From Hevea brasiliensis (Eukaryota; Streptophyta; Magnoliopsida; Malpighiales; Euphorbiaceae), in assembly GCF_030052815.1 (NCBI RefSeq), contig NC_079509.1:42898750-42962749 (forward strand): a stretch of 64,000 nt of DNA. The letters are read 5' to 3'. The translations under genes and the position numbers were made by a program. Of the stretch, positions 44,659 through 64,000 are shown one piece after another (the first letter of the stretch is position 1; each line of letters begins with the position of its first letter). The notes beneath the pieces are model-generated. The model searched no databases. It had not been told where the DNA came from and saw only the letters and a program-made list of their open reading frames with translations.

Positions 44659-47600
44659 TGTCACACCTTACCCCTCTGTAAGGCATAACATGGTCCCGTA
44701 GAATACCTAATGAACTACCGAACTTCACCTACCGATAACTCATTAAGTACCCTACAAGGGATTTTAAAACAATTTTCTTATTTTTAATAAGTGGTGAGCA
44801 TTTTCTAATAGGTATTTAAAACATTTAATTGAAATTAAAACTAGTTAATATTTTTGGTCCATTTTATTTTTTCGCAAATTTTATAAAAATTTTGCCAGAG
44901 TTCCGTTTGTATTTTGAGAAAACAGTTCTTCAAATATCTGAAAAAAAAAAAAAAAAACACTTTCAATAATTTTTCTCAACCACTACTTCAATTTCATAAT
45001 CAATCTCAACCTATTTCTTAAGTCTCAAAATTCAACAGTCAACATTTCTCAATTCTCAAAATTCAATAATAATTAAAATAATATCTATCAATCTCATTCA
45101 AATTAAAATAAAACATTTCCATTCATTAAAGACAAACAATCTATATATACATCATACTAAAATCTACATTGGAAAATCCAAACTAAATTTTATTACAACT
45201 TTATACAAACTTTGTACAAGCTGCTCAAGATCGAATTTACATGTCCATACATTTATGTGTAATACATACATCAAAAGAAATGTCTACAGTCAGGGTATAA
45301 ATTATACCCGATAACTTCAAGCTGATAAATTCTCAATCCTCAGCAGTTCAGTCTGCTGCTCCTCTAGTCTCTATATGTGCGATAGCAATAAAAGCTATCG
45401 CTGAGTACTAGGACTCAGTGGTGCACAACATACTAAAATAATCTTTAGGCAAAACTTAAATCACATTTATTCAAAAATTTGACTAAACATGAGAATTAAA
45501 TACAAATCATGTATTATGAGATTTTAATCCCAAACAATTTCATTTTGAAGTATCAAATCACATTTCATAAAACCCACAGTTAGATCATGCCATTCGAAAC
45601 AAATAGAATCTCAATAGCCAGAGGCTAAAGAGAAATCACATCACAAGGCTAGCTAGCTCAAATATATGGATATCCATTCACATCCTCTTCTATTGGCACA
45701 TCTCAACACTTCTCCAGAGAAGGAATCAAAATTCGAAACTAATAACCCCCACTAGTCATGCTAGTGAGGTGTTCAAATATATGATCATGACACTGTGGTT
45801 TCAAAACTTATCTTAACAATTTGCTAAATATTGTCATTTCAAATATACACAATAACTTTCAACAATTTAAATTAAAACTTCATAAATAATATCACAAATA
45901 AACTTTCACAATTCAAAACAAAAGTAAAATACATATTTCATTCACTTTATCAATGAATTTTTAAAGCATAGTGATGTTGTGCACAAACCTCAAGCGAGTC
46001 GCCTCTTGGCCTTGACTCTATTCCTCGGGTTCTTTCCCGGTATTCTTTTTAACTGAAACACACAATTTCACAGTGTTTCAGTACCATAACTTAGCATAAA
46101 TCCAAAAATAAATTTAACTTCACTTTTACTTAGCTCTAACGTGCTAAACTCGACGTTCTTGAAATTTTGTGTTTCGGGGTTACTATTCACTACATTATTT
46201 AAGTCAAATTGTTGACTTTCTAAGGCTTAATAGGTATGGAAATTCCAACTTCACCCACATACCACATTTTGGTCACTAAATTTGTTGGTTTTGGTTGTTT
46301 ATTCAAATTCTAAGTCTTTTAGGTAAATTCGGTAAATTTTCAGTTTTGGTGTCTAAGGTTGCACTGTTCCATTGGTCATCTTACTGTTGGAATTTGGCAA
46401 AACTTTTTTTATAGAAAATGTTTCCTATTGTCTTAAGTTTATTCTTCTTTTTGAATCACTCCAATTGGAGTTTTGTAGCTCAAGTTATAGCCATTTGAAC
46501 CATGGCTGCCGGATTGGACACAACCCAGAATTCTGGGCAATTTTTTTGTGCTGGCAGTTTTAGGTCACCAAATTGGGGTGGCCAAATGACTTGGTTAATG
46601 ACATAATTTGGGTTTGTGTTCTTCATGAAAGTTTTAGGTCTATATCTCATCTAACCACTGGTAAATTTTCAGGTCATTTAGACCTTCCTAGCTCGAGTTA
46701 TGGCCAAATGAACAATCAATGAACAATCATTGTTCATTTGGTCAGTTTGTACAGAGGCAGACTGTGATTTTTTAAGTTTGGTCAATTTGTTCACTAGGTT
46801 TTGGTCACTTTTTGGGCATGCTTCCTAAATGAAAATTGTGTCATATAGTGTCTATTTTCATTCCCAATTGGTCTCATACCAATTGGACTTGTAAAATTTC
46901 ATTTTTGGTCCCTCAAATGTAACTTGGTCATGCTGCCAGCAGCATGACCATGCTCAATCCGAATTTGGCCTTAACTCTAACCATTCCAACACACTTCATT
47001 TGGTCACAAATGACCATTTCTCACTTCAAATTAGGTCCAAAACATCATTTACAAGTTTCTCACATTTTTTGTCTCTAAACCCTAATGTCCAAAATCCTAA
47101 TTCACAAACTCTTGCATTTAGCTACTTTCAAAGACTTTAATCATAACCATTCAACTAATTAAAGTTCATATACCCGTTCAAACCATTCAAATCATGCAAT
47201 AAATCCCCATACACATGCTGGCCAAATTTCAGCTTAGTCCCTCAACAATTTGTTTAATTTCATTTTAAGTTTATTTACAAGTTAATCAAGCTAAAAACAC
47301 AACAAATAAACTAATTTTGCATCTTAAATCACTAACTTTGTTAGGTGTCTTTAAGCTTTCCTTTTTTCTTCTTTCTTTGATGACCAATCTCCTTCTCAAG
47401 TGATTAGAATAAGTTTTTATGAAGCAATTATGGGAGAAGTTGAAGTTTAGTAAGGGTTTCAAAGCTTAGATACAAGCTTCAATGGAGGTATTTTAATGGA
47501 GATGAGAGGGAGAGTGAGGGCTGCTTGAAGAAGACCTTTTATCTTTTTTTTTTTCTTTCTTTTCTTTTTGTTTTTATGTCTTTAGGAAGACTAAAAATCT

Positions 47601-48230
47601 AATTAATTAAATATATTAATTATTATTTTTATGGCATCATGCATGATGTCATGCATGATGTCACACCTTTTTAACTTTTTCATTTTCTTTTCATTTTCTT
47701 TTTTTTTTCTATTTATTTTTCTATTAGTTCTTTAATTTAATTCTAGATTCCGAAATTTTCTTTTCTTCGATTTTATTTGAGAGTTAGGTCAGGAGTCAGC
47801 TCTCGGGGTCAATTGACCAAATTGCCCCTCGCCGGTTCAACCCAGTTTGTAAATAATTAAATATTTCTTCCGGCTCCCTTACCTAATTATTTGACTGGCT
47901 TAACAGTTCTTTTTCGTGATTTTCTCTTTTTCACTGTGTTTATAATAGTCCTAAGGACAGCGGCGTCACATTTTACGGTTCAAAATTTGAGTTTAAAATG
48001 ACTTCGCAGTCCTTCCCGAGAAGGTCACCCATCGCTATGACTCTCAGCTCGTTTAACTTCTTATGTTCTGTTTTTCTTGTTTATACTTAACTAATTGACA
48101 ATTACTAATTATTTGTATTTATAGCTTATCTAGTTATCTTAAGTGTGGTTCTAATCCCCTTAATTGTCTGAACCGACACCGGTCACCGAAACAGTGAAAT
48201 ATACTAGGCTATACAAATAGGGGTGTTACA
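44659..48230 (-). mobile_element. solo LTR related to the nested chromovirus (3572 bp)
   Basis: Plus-strand ends TGTCACACC and GGGTGTTACA, flanked by AGAAG on both sides, with no internal region, PBS or PPT. Many segments parallel the LTR at 15791-18910 (for example the GAATCACTCCA...TTGGAGTTTTGTAGCTC stretch and the paired CAAATGAACA/TGTTCATTTG words), so it is a diverged member of the same superfamily, oriented alike. It arose by recombination between two LTRs. Confidence 0.88.
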
Positions 48231-48235
48231 AGAAG
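48231..48235. repeat. right target duplication of the solo LTR
   Basis: AGAAG directly after GTGTTACA. Confidence 0.88.
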
Positions 48236-48299
48236 GATGAAAAACATGGGGAGAGAAAATAAGGGAGGGCAAGAAAGAAATGGGGGGGATAGGGTCAAG

Positions 48300-48787
48300 G
48301 GATAAATTTCAATAATTGTCCTTGAATTTATATAGTTGTAATACTACAATCCTTTAACTTTAAAATGCAATATAAAACCCCCTAAACTTTTAAGTTTTAT
48401 ACAATAAAATCCATCTGACTTTCAATTACTGATTTTTTAGTTAGAAATTGATGTGAATAGCTCCCGCATAGCGCTTAGTTAACATTTCTCTCTCCTCTCT
48501 TATGCAAAGTGTATAATTATTCTGTTTACATATGAAAAATTATTATGTCTATAGAGAGAAGAATGATTTAATTTACACATGGCTTGAGAGAGAAAAGAGA
48601 AATACTGACTAAGCTCCATGCTGGAACTGTCCAGGTCAGCGTCTAGCTGAAAAACTGGTAATTGGAGGTTAGATGGATTTTATTGTGCAGAATTTGAAAA
48701 CTAATGGGGTTTTATGTTACATTTTTAAGTTGAGAGACTATAATATTATAACTAGATAAGTTCAGGAACAGTTGTCAAAATTTATCC
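48300..48787. mobile_element. palindromic MITE, copy 3 (488 bp)
   Basis: Starts GGATAAATTTC and ends GTTGTCAAAATTTATCC. Flanked by TAGGGTCAAG and TAGGGTCAGG, a 10-bp duplication with one mismatch. Confidence 0.88.
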
Positions 48788-49095
48788 TAGGGTCAGGGCA
48801 TTTTATGTATAAAAAAAATAACCAAAGAGACCATAAAGTTAATGGAACAAAATTACAAGGAGTAACTAATGTATTTTTAAAAATATAAGGACCAACTAAT
48901 TAGTTTCACTAAAATAGAGAGATTAAATAGTAGTTTAATTAGTACTAAAATCTATTGACAACAGAAAAATTGACGCAGGAGCTAAACAATTTAACAAATG
49001 TAAAATATATGGACTAAATAGTATATTTTTCAAAATATAGGGACTAAGTAGTTAGTTTTGTTAAAATATAAGAACTAAATAGTAATTTTTTCCAA

Positions 49096-52000
49096 ATATT
49101 AATTATTTATATGCACAAACTGCTCACAAACCTCAAATCAAGTCAATTTTTTTTTAAAGCCCTTCATTTTTATCAAATAAACCTTTTACTAAATCCATAA
49201 CAATTAACCAATCAATGAATATTCCTTAATTTTGTTTAACTTTTGCACTTACCAATTCACAAACTATATAATAACTGTCCTTAATTATATAGCTCATGAA
49301 TTGGCTAGAACATAAAATGATTAAACTATCTTATCACGCCTTTATAATTATTTTAATAATCTTTAATGTATTAAGTCATTACATATTGTGTAATAGAATA
49401 AATGGGCAATAACCTCTAGCTTGGTTTAGTCTTTAGACTCACCAATTTATAAACTATATAGCTACTACCCCTAATTACACTACTTATGAATTGGCTAAAG
49501 TATAAACTGATTCAATCACTTAGTTACACTATTATAAACAACTTTAATAATCTTAGAATGTTAGGCCCTTATGTATGAATATAATAGATTCCTAGTTATT
49601 TTTTGATGGCTGTGATACAACATGTAAGACCAATACCCTGTTATCTTTTGAATATATTCATTATTTTACATTGAAATGGGAGATCACTCTTTAGTTATTA
49701 TATAATCATGTCTTTTTTGCTTAAAAGTTATCATCCTTTAAGATGTTCACTGCATTGTTTGTGCATTTGACATATACAAACTTAGTTGACTACCAGTAAA
49801 CCCAACAAATATACCTTTGAGAACCCTAGTTCAATTAATGATGGTATGTTCACGCAGCTAAGGTTCCTTAACTCTTTAGGCTGTGTCCTAAACACAAAGT
49901 AGATGTTCAAAAAAACATTACAAACTTTTAGCCACGCAACTTGACTTAATCAAAATAAGTTTTAAAAAAGGCATAAAGAAGGCTGCTCAAAACAAGTAGT
50001 AGAAATAGAGCCTTAAAAAGTAAAGAATTATCTCAAAAGCACAAATAGTAGCTTAACTGCAAGAAAATTTGATCAAAGCTTAATTTAAGTTGAAACAAAG
50101 TATTTAATGCAGCAAAACATAAAGAATCAAAAAAACAAAACTCTATGAAAAAAAGAATTAAAGGAAGAACAAAGTGTTAATTGACTTAAATAAGAAAAAC
50201 AACCGTAAAAGTCACAAAATAGGAACTTCAGATGAAAGAGAAAGAAGGGGAATTAAAGATTATTTACTTAAATAAGAGGAACAACCTTGACCACAAAATA
50301 AGAGTTTTAAATGTAAGAGAAGGCAGAAAAATTAAAGATTAATTTAACATGAACCCCATTAAAGATGAAGACAGCAAAGTTAATAAAGCAAAAGAAAACA
50401 TCCATAAAAAAAAATTATTGGTGGAGTTCTCATTAAAAGCAAGTGTAACAAAAAGTAAGTTAAAGCACATGTAGTCTACAACCATGAAAACAAGTTCAAA
50501 GAAGCCATTAAAGGGCAACAATTCTTGAAAGAACAAATGAATTAGTGATGATCAGCTACAAGGAAAAGAAAAAAATAATTATAAGACTAAAAGCTAAGCA
50601 AGACAAATACAGAAGCAAAAAGTGTAAACGAAAAACAAATTGTGACCTCACAAAGAAGGCAAAATGGCAGCCATTAAAGTTGCAAACTATTTGTATTTAT
50701 AAAACTCTTTTTAAGCAAGGATCTTGTCAATAAAAAAAGCCAAAGCAATCATGAGAAAAAGTTGATAACCCTCGGATAAATTAATGTCAAAAGATGTGGT
50801 AGTGAAAAAATAACTCACCTAAAGATATGGGGCAAACAATTACTTTTTTTAGTTTAAGAAGATAGAATTTTGATTCCCACTCATAAAGCCTAGGGAACTT
50901 AGCACCTTGTAGGACCAAAAGACCCTAACATCTAATAAAATAGAAATTTTAAAGTCTCCTTCTCGACATTAGAAGGAAAAAAAAAAAAACATAAGTTAAA
51001 AGGCTTCACGTACAAACACAACTTTTATTCATTATGCAACATGAGTATGTTGATATGGCAAAGAGTGCCAAAAAAGAAAAAAAGCCTAAGGGCAGAAAGG
51101 CAAAGAAAGGAGACACATAATTGCACACAGTGTATTTCTAAGAAGAAACGACAATGTTTTAGGAGGCAATGCAAGGTCAAAAAAGTAAAAGAAAATGAAA
51201 GTACATGTAGAGCTAAAGTAAAATGAGAAAAACTGGGGAGAGAAATACAATGCTGTTTTGGATGGCAATAATATGCAAGAAAAAATTATAATTCAAAGGT
51301 CTAGTTGCCTATGGAGATATGCAATGAAAAGAATAAAAACCCCTTAAAGAGATGCAAAGACCTGTTGAAACATAATGTGCAAATATGTAATTTAATTTGG
51401 TGAAATAAATTTGATTTTACTATTCATTTCAAACTACCTTATATTCTATAGTTAGTTAATGTTGTTAGCCTACGTTTGAGTCTCAAAATAATTGTACATG
51501 AAAGTAATCTATGATAAAAATTTCAAAAAAAAAGGTAAAATATAAGCTATTATTAAAACACTAGTCATTCACCACTGTGTTATGCAATAATAATTTATAT
51601 TTTTAATATTTTATATAAACAGTCAAATAAGCCCTTATCAATTTAGTTGATCCATATAAACCCTAACAATTACTCTTATAGTCAAAACATTGAAAATTTT
51701 GGTTAAAGAGACCTAATCTCTATCACGTGACTTACACATGATGGATAGACGTTTAATTGGCGTCTATTTTTGTTACCTAACCTAGAAGTTAAACTCTGTA
51801 CTGCTCTCTCACTCTCTCTTTCTATGACTTAATTCTATAAATTGAGGACAAATGACAAAAAATATGAGTTTGTGCACTGTTATTGTCATTCAACATGCTT
51901 AGTGTTAAATTAAGTGTTTTTCGGTATTGTCCCGTGATGGATGTAAAAGAAAAGTTTTAGGCGCTATATGATCCAATGGCACTGGGCAAACTGGAGTCAC

Positions 52001-52910
52001 ATTTAACAATGCACACAACGTTAAGTGAGAATTGCTTATTTGACTTACATTGTGTTTGGATTGAGTGTAACATGGTTTATAATATACCGTATTATACTAT
52101 ATTATATTATATTGTTTAGTTTTTATTGTTAACATGTTTGAAAAGACGGTATGCTAAAAAAAATAGTCTAATAACCTTTTCATGTTTGATTAAATGTTAT
52201 GGTATAATAAATATAAAGATTAGTAAAATACCCTTATTATTGTTTTAAATATATAAATAGTTGTTTTAAACTTTACTTTCACTATTTGAAAAATGATGAA
52301 TTTTCCCCAAAACTAAAGAGTTCAGCGTTGATTATCCAATTGACAAAATAGACAAAATAACCTAAGTATACAAAATAAAATCACTCACCAACAAACAAGA
52401 AAATAAATTCTAGAGTCAAGTGATAGAAGAATCAGAAAACCAAATCTAGCAATCAAACATAAACAAAAAAAAAAAGAAGATAATTACCAATAAAAAAAAT
52501 CACACTTGTGATAAGTTTGGACTAAATCCACACCCAAATTTGATGGCTAAAGCAAGAGTAGAGAGAGGTATTGAAGTATAATTGCAGACTTACCAAAGCT
52601 TGAGAAAGGGCTATGGAGGACCGATGATGTGTGAGATGATAGAGGACTAGCATATGTGAGAGACTGAATATTTTTTATCAAAGAGAGATACTAAAGATAA
52701 GGGATAAGGAGTGTTTATAAATAAAAAGAATAAGTTATAATTGAAATTTTATAAATTATGTAAGTATAAAATTAGAATGTAAAAATTTTAAACTATATAA
52801 AATCATTAATTTGATAGTTTGAAAATATGTAGTAAAATTATGGTTAAGAAACAATCACTTTATAACTCAAAACCACCATTCTTCAGAGACAATTTTAATA
52901 TTACTAGGGT
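49096..52910. other. gene-free AT-rich region
   Basis: No coherent coding. 49980-51300 is strongly purine-rich on the plus strand (runs of AAAG/GAAG) and gives spurious lysine-rich frames. 52050-52250 has a stretch beginning TGTTTGGATTGAGTG, which has the look of a MITE end, but no partner end was found. Confidence 0.5.
49251..49600. repeat. degenerate tandem duplication, period about 190 bp
   Basis: Two copies beginning ACCAATT(C/T)A(C/T)AAACTATATA at 49251 and 49441. Both contain ATGAATTGGCTA, a TAATAATCTT segment and a terminal AATAGA(A/T)T. Diverged by many substitutions. Confidence 0.7.
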
Positions 52911-53400
52911 TGAGTATTCAGTTCAAGCTGAACTGAACTGAATCGAATTATCAAAACCGAATTAATCGAATTACCATATTTTAGAAATCAAATCGAATCA
53001 AAATAAATAAAAAATCGAATCGAACTGAATCACTTTATTTTAATTTGGTTTGGTTTAAATCGCTTGATTTTTAAGTTTTGATTAGTTTTTTAATTTAGAC
53101 TTGATATTTAAATTTTTTGATCTGAATTTAACCTTAATTTGAACCTAATAACCATTATTCATTGAAATCAAATAATTTATATGTATAAAATTATATATAA
53201 TTTATAAATTTCTTATAAAAATAAATTAATTTAAAAATTAATAAAATAATTTAATTTAATTTAACTAATTTTTTCTTTTTAAAATTGAATCAAATTAAAA
53301 TAATTAAAAATTTTAAAATATAAAATTAAATAAAATTATTTTAAAAATTAAATTAAATTAAAATAATTTAATTTAATTTATTTGGTCCAAATTAAACGGT
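52911..53400. mobile_element. second MITE-like CCGAA-type element, upstream of ARL1
   Basis: Begins GGGTTGAGTATTCAGTTC, similar to the end at 40392, followed by AACTGAACTGAATCGAA-type words and an AT-rich centre with TTTGGTTTGGTTT. The right end is not clear. It finishes within about 30 bp of the ARL1 TATA box. Confidence 0.5.
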
Positions 53401-53430
53401 ACTTACTCTACATATTATCACACGATGCAT

Positions 53431-53437
53431 TATAAAA
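53431..53437 (+). promoter_or_regulatory. candidate TATA box of ARL1
   Basis: TATAAAA about 530 bp upstream of the ARL1 ATG. This spacing allows the long 5' UTR with an intron described next. Only sequence-based. Confidence 0.4.
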
Positions 53438-53734
53438 CCATCGAAAACATCAACCAAATTGTCAGAGTGCTTGAAAGAACCAATTAAATTGATTAGTGGG
53501 CTTTTTTTTTTTTTTTTCAATTGTTTTACGTGTTTCGATTCTGTTTCCGAACGCGAACAAAAACGACGAGCCTACTTCTCAAATTTAACAAGAAAGAACT
53601 CTATTCTTAAGGAAAAAAAACAAAAAAAAGGGCTAACTCTAAACTCATTTCTGCTCCATCGCTTCTCAACATTGAAATTCCGACCCCATAATCACTACAT
53701 CTTTCGCAGGCAGACCCTCTCCTTTTCTCTTCAG

Positions 53735-53881
53735 GTACCCCTGTGCGTAACTGATGCTTGCATACTCTAGTCACGCATACACAATCTGCTACGGTTGCTT
53801 ATCTTTCTCCCGTAAGGTTCACGCTGACACTTTTTTTTTTTTTAAATATTTTTAAGAGAGGAACAGGGCTTTGCTTTGCAG
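53735..53881 (+). other. candidate 5' UTR intron of ARL1
   Basis: Donor TTCAG|GTACCC and acceptor TTTGCTTTGCAG|ATCAG bound a 147-nt segment with a poly-T run. First 5' UTR exon roughly 53465-53734; the second runs from 53882 to the ATG. Confidence 0.5.
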
Positions 53882-53955
53882 ATCAGATCCAAATTCTGCG
53901 ATCTGTGTTCCACATGCACTGAGAATCGTCAGTTTGGATTCTTAGGAAGAGCTAA

Positions 53956-63144
<9,189 letters not shown>

Positions 63145-64000
63145 GTAAGTTCAGCAAAAAATTAACTGGTAGATATTTGGGTTTGATTTTTAAGATGCTG
63201 AGTATAGGCCTACTGCATGTATAAACTTTCTGCAAATAGTGTGTATCATCCTTCCTACACTAAATGCCTTGTTTGTTTACTGAGAACAAGAGATCAGGAA
63301 TTGGATTGGCAGTGAAGCCTTGATGTCCATTATCGCATGGGACCTAGGTCTTAGAAACTCAAAATTATAATGGTCTTTGTTTCCATTCTCATTCTTTTGT
63401 GATGATAAAGTGGGGTTTATTGTATGGTGTGCTATTATATCTGTTAGGCAAAAGCCTGGATCCAAAATCTTGTTTGAGCTTAAATTAATAAACATGGATA
63501 AAGAAAAATAACACACAAGAATATACGTGGTTCTGTTTTTAGCCTATGTTCACAGGAGACGATCAAAAGAAATTTTACTAAGCAGAGAAAAGAAGGGGAA
63601 AGCCAGTCCCTTGATGGTGCTTTCTGCCTTTGTCCTCTCTCTTCTGCTAACGTTGATGGGCCCTTCTTTATTTTAAAGCATTCATTTTTAATGTGAAACT
63701 CTTGTATGACGATTGGTATATAGAGAATGCAAATTGGATATTGTACTGAGCATTTCAGTTGAAACTCCCAGCATGGAATTCACCATTGTATTAGCAAATT
63801 TAATAGTTCTAGAGTCCATGTCCATTAGCAAACCTAAAACGTGGGTAACAAACAGAAAAAAGCTTGAAGCCTACAGAACTCCAGCATCTACAAGAAGGAA
63901 ACACCAGTAACTATTGTTATGATTTTCAACTTTCTTCCTTAGGATATGCAAATAAATAGCAGTGAAATAAATCCCATGAACTGATTTAGTACTGAGTACA
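63145..64000 (+). other. ARL1 intron 7, incomplete
   Basis: Opens with GTAAGT. No exon coding the expected C-terminus (LSNTLK...) is visible before the edge. 63440-63640 contains a stretch (CTGTTAGGCAAAAGCC... AATATACGTGGTTC) that resembles a small LTR fragment, but no ends could be set. Confidence 0.5.

Larger units (their letters stand above)
43105..49095. mobile_element. foldback element with four later insertions
   Basis: The left arm (about 43105-43259 plus 43757-43900) and the right arm (about 48830-49095) are inverted copies of one sequence built from short blocks such as CTATTTAGTCCC and TATTTTG. After removing three MITEs and a solo LTR the remaining element is about 0.9 kb. Candidate target duplication AAATATT on both sides, not certain. 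No coding. Confidence 0.6.

Noticed and set aside
43105..49095. Single autonomous 6-kb DNA transposon
   Set aside because: There is no transposase; the interior is made of independent insertions, each with its own target duplication.
50545..51226. Lysine-rich plus-strand frames at 50545-50733 and 51041-51226
   Set aside because: They come from purine-rich low-complexity DNA, lack any family pattern and have no supporting context.

Overview
The window is nuclear DNA of a flowering plant, most likely a eudicot. The evidence is one spliced host gene that matches plant ARL1 (ARF-like GTPase 1) exon by exon, plus Ogre/Tat and Tekay-type Ty3/gypsy elements, an RTE-type LINE, hAT remnants and MITEs in AT-rich DNA. 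I cannot name the species from sequence alone. Most of the window is mobile DNA in nested layers.

Layout. 1-2495 is AT-rich DNA with microsatellites. 2501-37208 is one giant Ogre/Tat-like Ty3/gypsy element on the minus strand. It is flanked by the 5-bp target duplication CCCTT and has LTRs of 5685 and 5778 bp. In its own orientation (right to left) it carries the 5' LTR, a tRNA-Arg-like PBS, an extra ORF1, gag, protease with a G-patch, a candidate 183-nt intron, RT, a double RNase H region, integrase, a 61-bp tandem array, the PPT and the 3' LTR. An 11.0-kb Tekay/Del-like chromovirus (15791-26827, target duplication ATACC) sits inside its gag. Without that insert the outer element is about 23.7 kb, a normal Ogre size. 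Unusually, each giant LTR holds an antisense transcription unit: TATA box, two-exon reading frame of the 'putative gypsy type transposon' family, and a coiled-coil tail. It points away from the LTR's own sense TATA box.

37214-43100 is a graveyard: a DAHP-synthase fragment, three tandem copies of a roughly 245-bp unit, a hAT transposase C-terminus, a MITE-like element, a possible LRR scrap and a possible dsRNA-binding-domain scrap. 43105-49095 is an old foldback element of about 0.9 kb, expanded to 6 kb by four later insertions: three copies of one 486-488-bp palindromic MITE with 10-11-bp target duplications, and a 3.57-kb solo LTR related to the nested chromovirus. 49100-53400 is gene-free apart from a degenerate tandem duplication and a second MITE-like element that ends just upstream of the ARL1 promoter.

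53431 to the right edge is the ARL1 gene on the plus strand. Seven coding exons are present (515 nt) and the last, about 34 nt, lies beyond the window. Its introns hold a 1.7-kb internally deleted gypsy element with intact LTR ends (intron 3), a 5'-truncated RTE-type LINE inserted into a 230-bp tandem duplication (intron 5), and a 19-nt microexon. All retroelement reading frames carry stops or shifts, so no autonomous copy is evident. ARL1 looks intact as far as it can be read.
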